Origin: Gammaproteobacteria bacterium
GTDB taxonomy: Bacteria > Pseudomonadota > Gammaproteobacteria > Chromatiales > Sedimenticolaceae
Assembly (NCBI GenBank): GCA_020445245.1
Contig: JAGRHB010000057.1
Location: 1-8,986, forward strand
Length of the DNA: 8,986 nucleotides
Direction: 5' to 3'
In this document: positions 7,211 through 8,986 of the stretch, in pieces
Layout: each line of letters starts with the position of its first letter
How positions within the stretch are numbered: position 1 is the first letter of the stretch
Made by a program: the position numbers and the translations under genes
Notes under the pieces: model-generated
Told to the model about the DNA's origin: nothing
What the model saw: only the letters and a program-made list of their open reading frames with translations
The model's database searches: none

Positions 7211-7822
7211 TCAGTCCGGGTTCCCGCCCCACTCGCTGAGCAGACGTGCGCGGTTGGCCTCCAGCCACTGCAATGTGATGATCACGCTGGTCGAATTCAG
7301 GCGACCGAACAGTTCCCCAACGGCCTGGCGACGTGGCATGACCACCACGCGGATCTCCTCACCCTCGTGTTCGAGGCCGTGAACACCGTCCGCCTCATCG
7401 GCATCGACCCGCCCGCAGTATAGATTTATACGCTCCACCGACATCCCCGGGCTGACCACGAACTCGCCGATGTGGGTCAGTGCCTTCAGGGTGCAGCCAG
7501 TCTCTTCGATCACTTCGCGCCTGGCGACCTGTTCCGGTACCTCATGAGTGGTGTCGCAGAAACCCGACACGGTCTCGACGCTCCAGGGCGATGCAGCCAA
7601 CCCCATCAGGCCGATCCGAAACTGCTCGACCAGGACCACACTGTCCTGTCCCGGGTCGTACAGAAGCACCGAAACCGCCGCCAGATGCTCGATACGCTCA
7701 CGCACAATCTCTTTGCACCAGCCACCGTGAAAACTGCTGTGCCGCAACCGGTAACGGCGCATCTCGAAATAGCCGTCAAGGATGCATTCCTCGCTGAGTA
7801 ATTCGTACTTGAGCGTCATCAT
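7211..7822 (-). CDS. nudF: Nudix hydrolase, ADP-ribose pyrophosphatase (NudF-type)
   Basis: The product has 203 residues (E. coli NudF about 209). The enzyme hydrolyses ADP-ribose and related nucleotide sugars to AMP and a sugar phosphate in the cytoplasm. The N-terminal LDGYFEMRRYRLRH (15-28) and VVLVEQFRIG (62-71) are typical of the ADPRase group, as are the SPGMSVERINLYCGRVD stretch (124-140) and the C-terminal IITLQWLEANR. The Nudix box reads G-FCDTTH-E followed by VPEQVAR and REVIEETGC (87-110); there are six, not five, residues between the Gly and the first Glu of the GX5EX7REUXEEXGU pattern. The metal-binding REVIEE core (Glu103, Glu106, Glu107) is intact. Two ATG codons in tandem (7822 and 7819) may both serve; the ribosome binding site is poor. 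The gene is separated from sat by a terminator that ends just upstream, and converges on the mini-secretin with 7 bases between stops. Confidence 0.92.
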   Translation of the reverse strand: MMTLKYELLSEECILDGYFEMRRYRLRHSSFHGGWCKEIVRERIEHLAAVSVLLYDPGQDSVVLVEQFRIGLMGLAASPWSVETVSGFCDTTHEVPEQVARREVIEETGCTLKALTHIGEFVVSPGMSVERINLYCGRVDADEADGVHGLEHEGEEIRVVVMPRRQAVGELFGRLNSTSVIITLQWLEANRARLLSEWGGNPD

Positions 7823-7830
7823 CGCACCAA

Positions 7831-7858
7831 AGAAAAAACCCGCTCTGGCGAGCGGGTT
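7831..7858 (-). terminator. Intrinsic terminator of sat
   Basis: A perfect 9-base-pair stem, AACCCGCTC (7837-7845) with GAGCGGGTT (7850-7858), has a TGGC loop. Read on the - strand it is followed by TTTTTTCTTT, giving a U tract. It sits 28 bases after the sat stop and 9 bases upstream of the nudF start codon. Confidence 0.9.
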
Positions 7859-7885
7859 CCATTATGCAACAACTGCCTGACCGGC

Positions 7886-8986
7886 TCAGTTTAACGACTG
7901 GTAATAGTCGATAAGGATCTGAGCCACTTCCGGTCGCGAAAACTCTTTCGGCGGCGCGATACCGTTTCCGAGCATCTCGCGCACCTTGGTGCCAGACAAC
8001 AGCACGAAGTCATCTTTCTGGTGATCCGGCGCTTCGCACATCATCACCACCTTGTTGAGCTTCTTCGACCATGCAGTGTGATCCGCCTTGAAGACCTCGA
8101 TCTCGAGCGCGCCAGCCGGCACCTCATCGTCGAAGATCGTCTGCGCATCGAATGCACCGTAGTAGTCACCGACGCCGGCATGATCGCGGCCAATGATGAA
8201 ATGTGTCGCACCCATGTTCTGACGGAAATAGGCATGCAGGACCGCCTCACGCGGGCCGGCATAGAGCATGTCGAAGCCGTAACCGGTGACCATCGCGCTG
8301 TTCGGCGGGAAGTACAGTTCGACCATCTTGCGAATCGCCGCATCACGCACCGGCGCAGGGATATCACCCGGCTTGAGCTTGCCGAGCAGCATGTGAATCA
8401 CCAGGCCGTCACAGCCCAGACGATCCATGGCCATGTGACAGAGTTCCTCGTGCGCCAGATGCATCGGGTTGCGGGTCTGGAAGGCCACAACCTTTTTCCA
8501 CCCACGCTCGGCGATTTCGTTGCGGATCTCGACAGCGGTGCGGAAAGTGTCGGGGAAATCGGTGATGAAGTAAGAAAAGTTCAGTACCTCGATTGGACCC
8601 GACACGCAGACCCGGCCCTGCGAGTTGAACGCAGCGACGCCCGGATGCTCCGGGTCGCTGGTACGGTAGACCTTCTCGGTCATCACCTGCATCTGCTCAT
8701 CGGAGACTTCTTCGATGGCCTGCACCTGCATCACCGCCAGTACCGGATTGCCCTCGACGTTGGGGTCACGCAGCGCAATGCGCTTGGCGTCGCCGATCGC
8801 TTCCGCACTTTCGACCAGGCACATCACCGGGACCGGGAAGAACGAGCCATCGCTCAGGGTCATCTTTTCCGCGGCGCCCATCGCGTCAGCGACATTCATG
8901 AAACCCGGCAAGGGGCTGAAATAACCGGCGCCCATCATCACGGCATTGCCGGCCGCCTGCGAACTGATCAGCAGGGACGGCAGGCT
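7886..8986 (-). CDS. sat: Sulfate adenylyltransferase (ATP sulfurylase), prokaryotic Sat type, 5' end missing
   Basis: The gene enters from the right edge; 366 residues are visible, about 30-40 short of a complete Sat of roughly 400. Sat interconverts ATP plus sulfate with APS plus pyrophosphate in the cytoplasm. The reading frame continues to 8986 (SLPSLLISSQAAGNAVMMGAGYF), so the GTG at 8941 is not the start. The catalytic loop QTRNPMH is at visible residues 170-176 (8459-8479) and the second nucleotide-binding motif GRDHAG at 266-271 (8174-8191), followed by DYYGAFDAQ. The C-terminus LLSGTKVREML...FSRPEVAQILIDYY matches single-chain Sat, not CysN/CysD or the bifunctional fungal enzyme. In sulfur oxidisers this type works in reverse with APS reductase, making ATP from APS; in other bacteria it activates sulfate. 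The direction is not shown by the window. Confidence 0.96.
   Translation of the reverse strand, partial: SLPSLLISSQAAGNAVMMGAGYFSPLPGFMNVADAMGAAEKMTLSDGSFFPVPVMCLVESAEAIGDAKRIALRDPNVEGNPVLAVMQVQAIEEVSDEQMQVMTEKVYRTSDPEHPGVAAFNSQGRVCVSGPIEVLNFSYFITDFPDTFRTAVEIRNEIAERGWKKVVAFQTRNPMHLAHEELCHMAMDRLGCDGLVIHMLLGKLKPGDIPAPVRDAAIRKMVELYFPPNSAMVTGYGFDMLYAGPREAVLHAYFRQNMGATHFIIGRDHAGVGDYYGAFDAQTIFDDEVPAGALEIEVFKADHTAWSKKLNKVVMMCEAPDHQKDDFVLLSGTKVREMLGNGIAPPKEFSRPEVAQILIDYYQSLN

Overview
The window is a GC-rich, gene-dense stretch of chromosome that most resembles a gammaproteobacterium, probably a sulfur oxidiser. Two things point that way. The mnmA-hflD-purB order and, further on, a RoxA-type ribosomal oxygenase are characteristic of Gammaproteobacteria; HflD in particular is essentially confined to that class. 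The right edge carries a prokaryotic-type ATP sulfurylase (Sat) resembling those of sulfur-oxidising Chromatiales-like lineages and sulfur-oxidising symbionts. The taxonomic placement is inference from family resemblance, not from a database search.

Left part (1-3543, + strand): the 3' part of mnmA (tRNA 2-thiouridylase), hflD 5 bases later, then an outer-membrane lipoprotein built from about eleven tandem 11-residue LEA-like repeats, then purB (adenylosuccinate lyase) with its own good -10 box and a strong ribosome binding site. A strong bidirectional terminator at 3570-3609 closes purB and also serves the convergent gene on its right.

Middle part (3628-4747): an OmpA-family peptidoglycan-binding protein with two thrombospondin-type-3 calcium-binding repeats, on the - strand, followed by a non-coding region of about 370 bases that separates it from the divergently oriented roxA. 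It holds a candidate promoter for the ompA-like gene and an imperfectly explained inverted repeat.

Right part: roxA (ribosomal protein L16 arginine hydroxylase) and a GNAT acetyltransferase overlap by one base (TGATG), and 30 bases further a small exported 'mini-secretin' appears to complete the same + strand unit. It converges, with a 7-base gap, on a - strand NudF-type ADP-ribose pyrophosphatase. Upstream of that gene (to its right) lies a terminator and then sat, which runs off the window.

Most genes are housekeeping: tRNA thiolation, purine synthesis, ribosome modification, nucleotide-sugar clean-up and sulfur assimilation or oxidation. The least ordinary items are the exported mini-secretin that lacks the parts needed to form a channel, the LEA-like repeat lipoprotein inserted between hflD and purB, and a one-residue shift in the Nudix box. 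I found no RNA genes, CRISPR array, insertion sequence or phage genes, and nothing I would call a new defence or mobile system.
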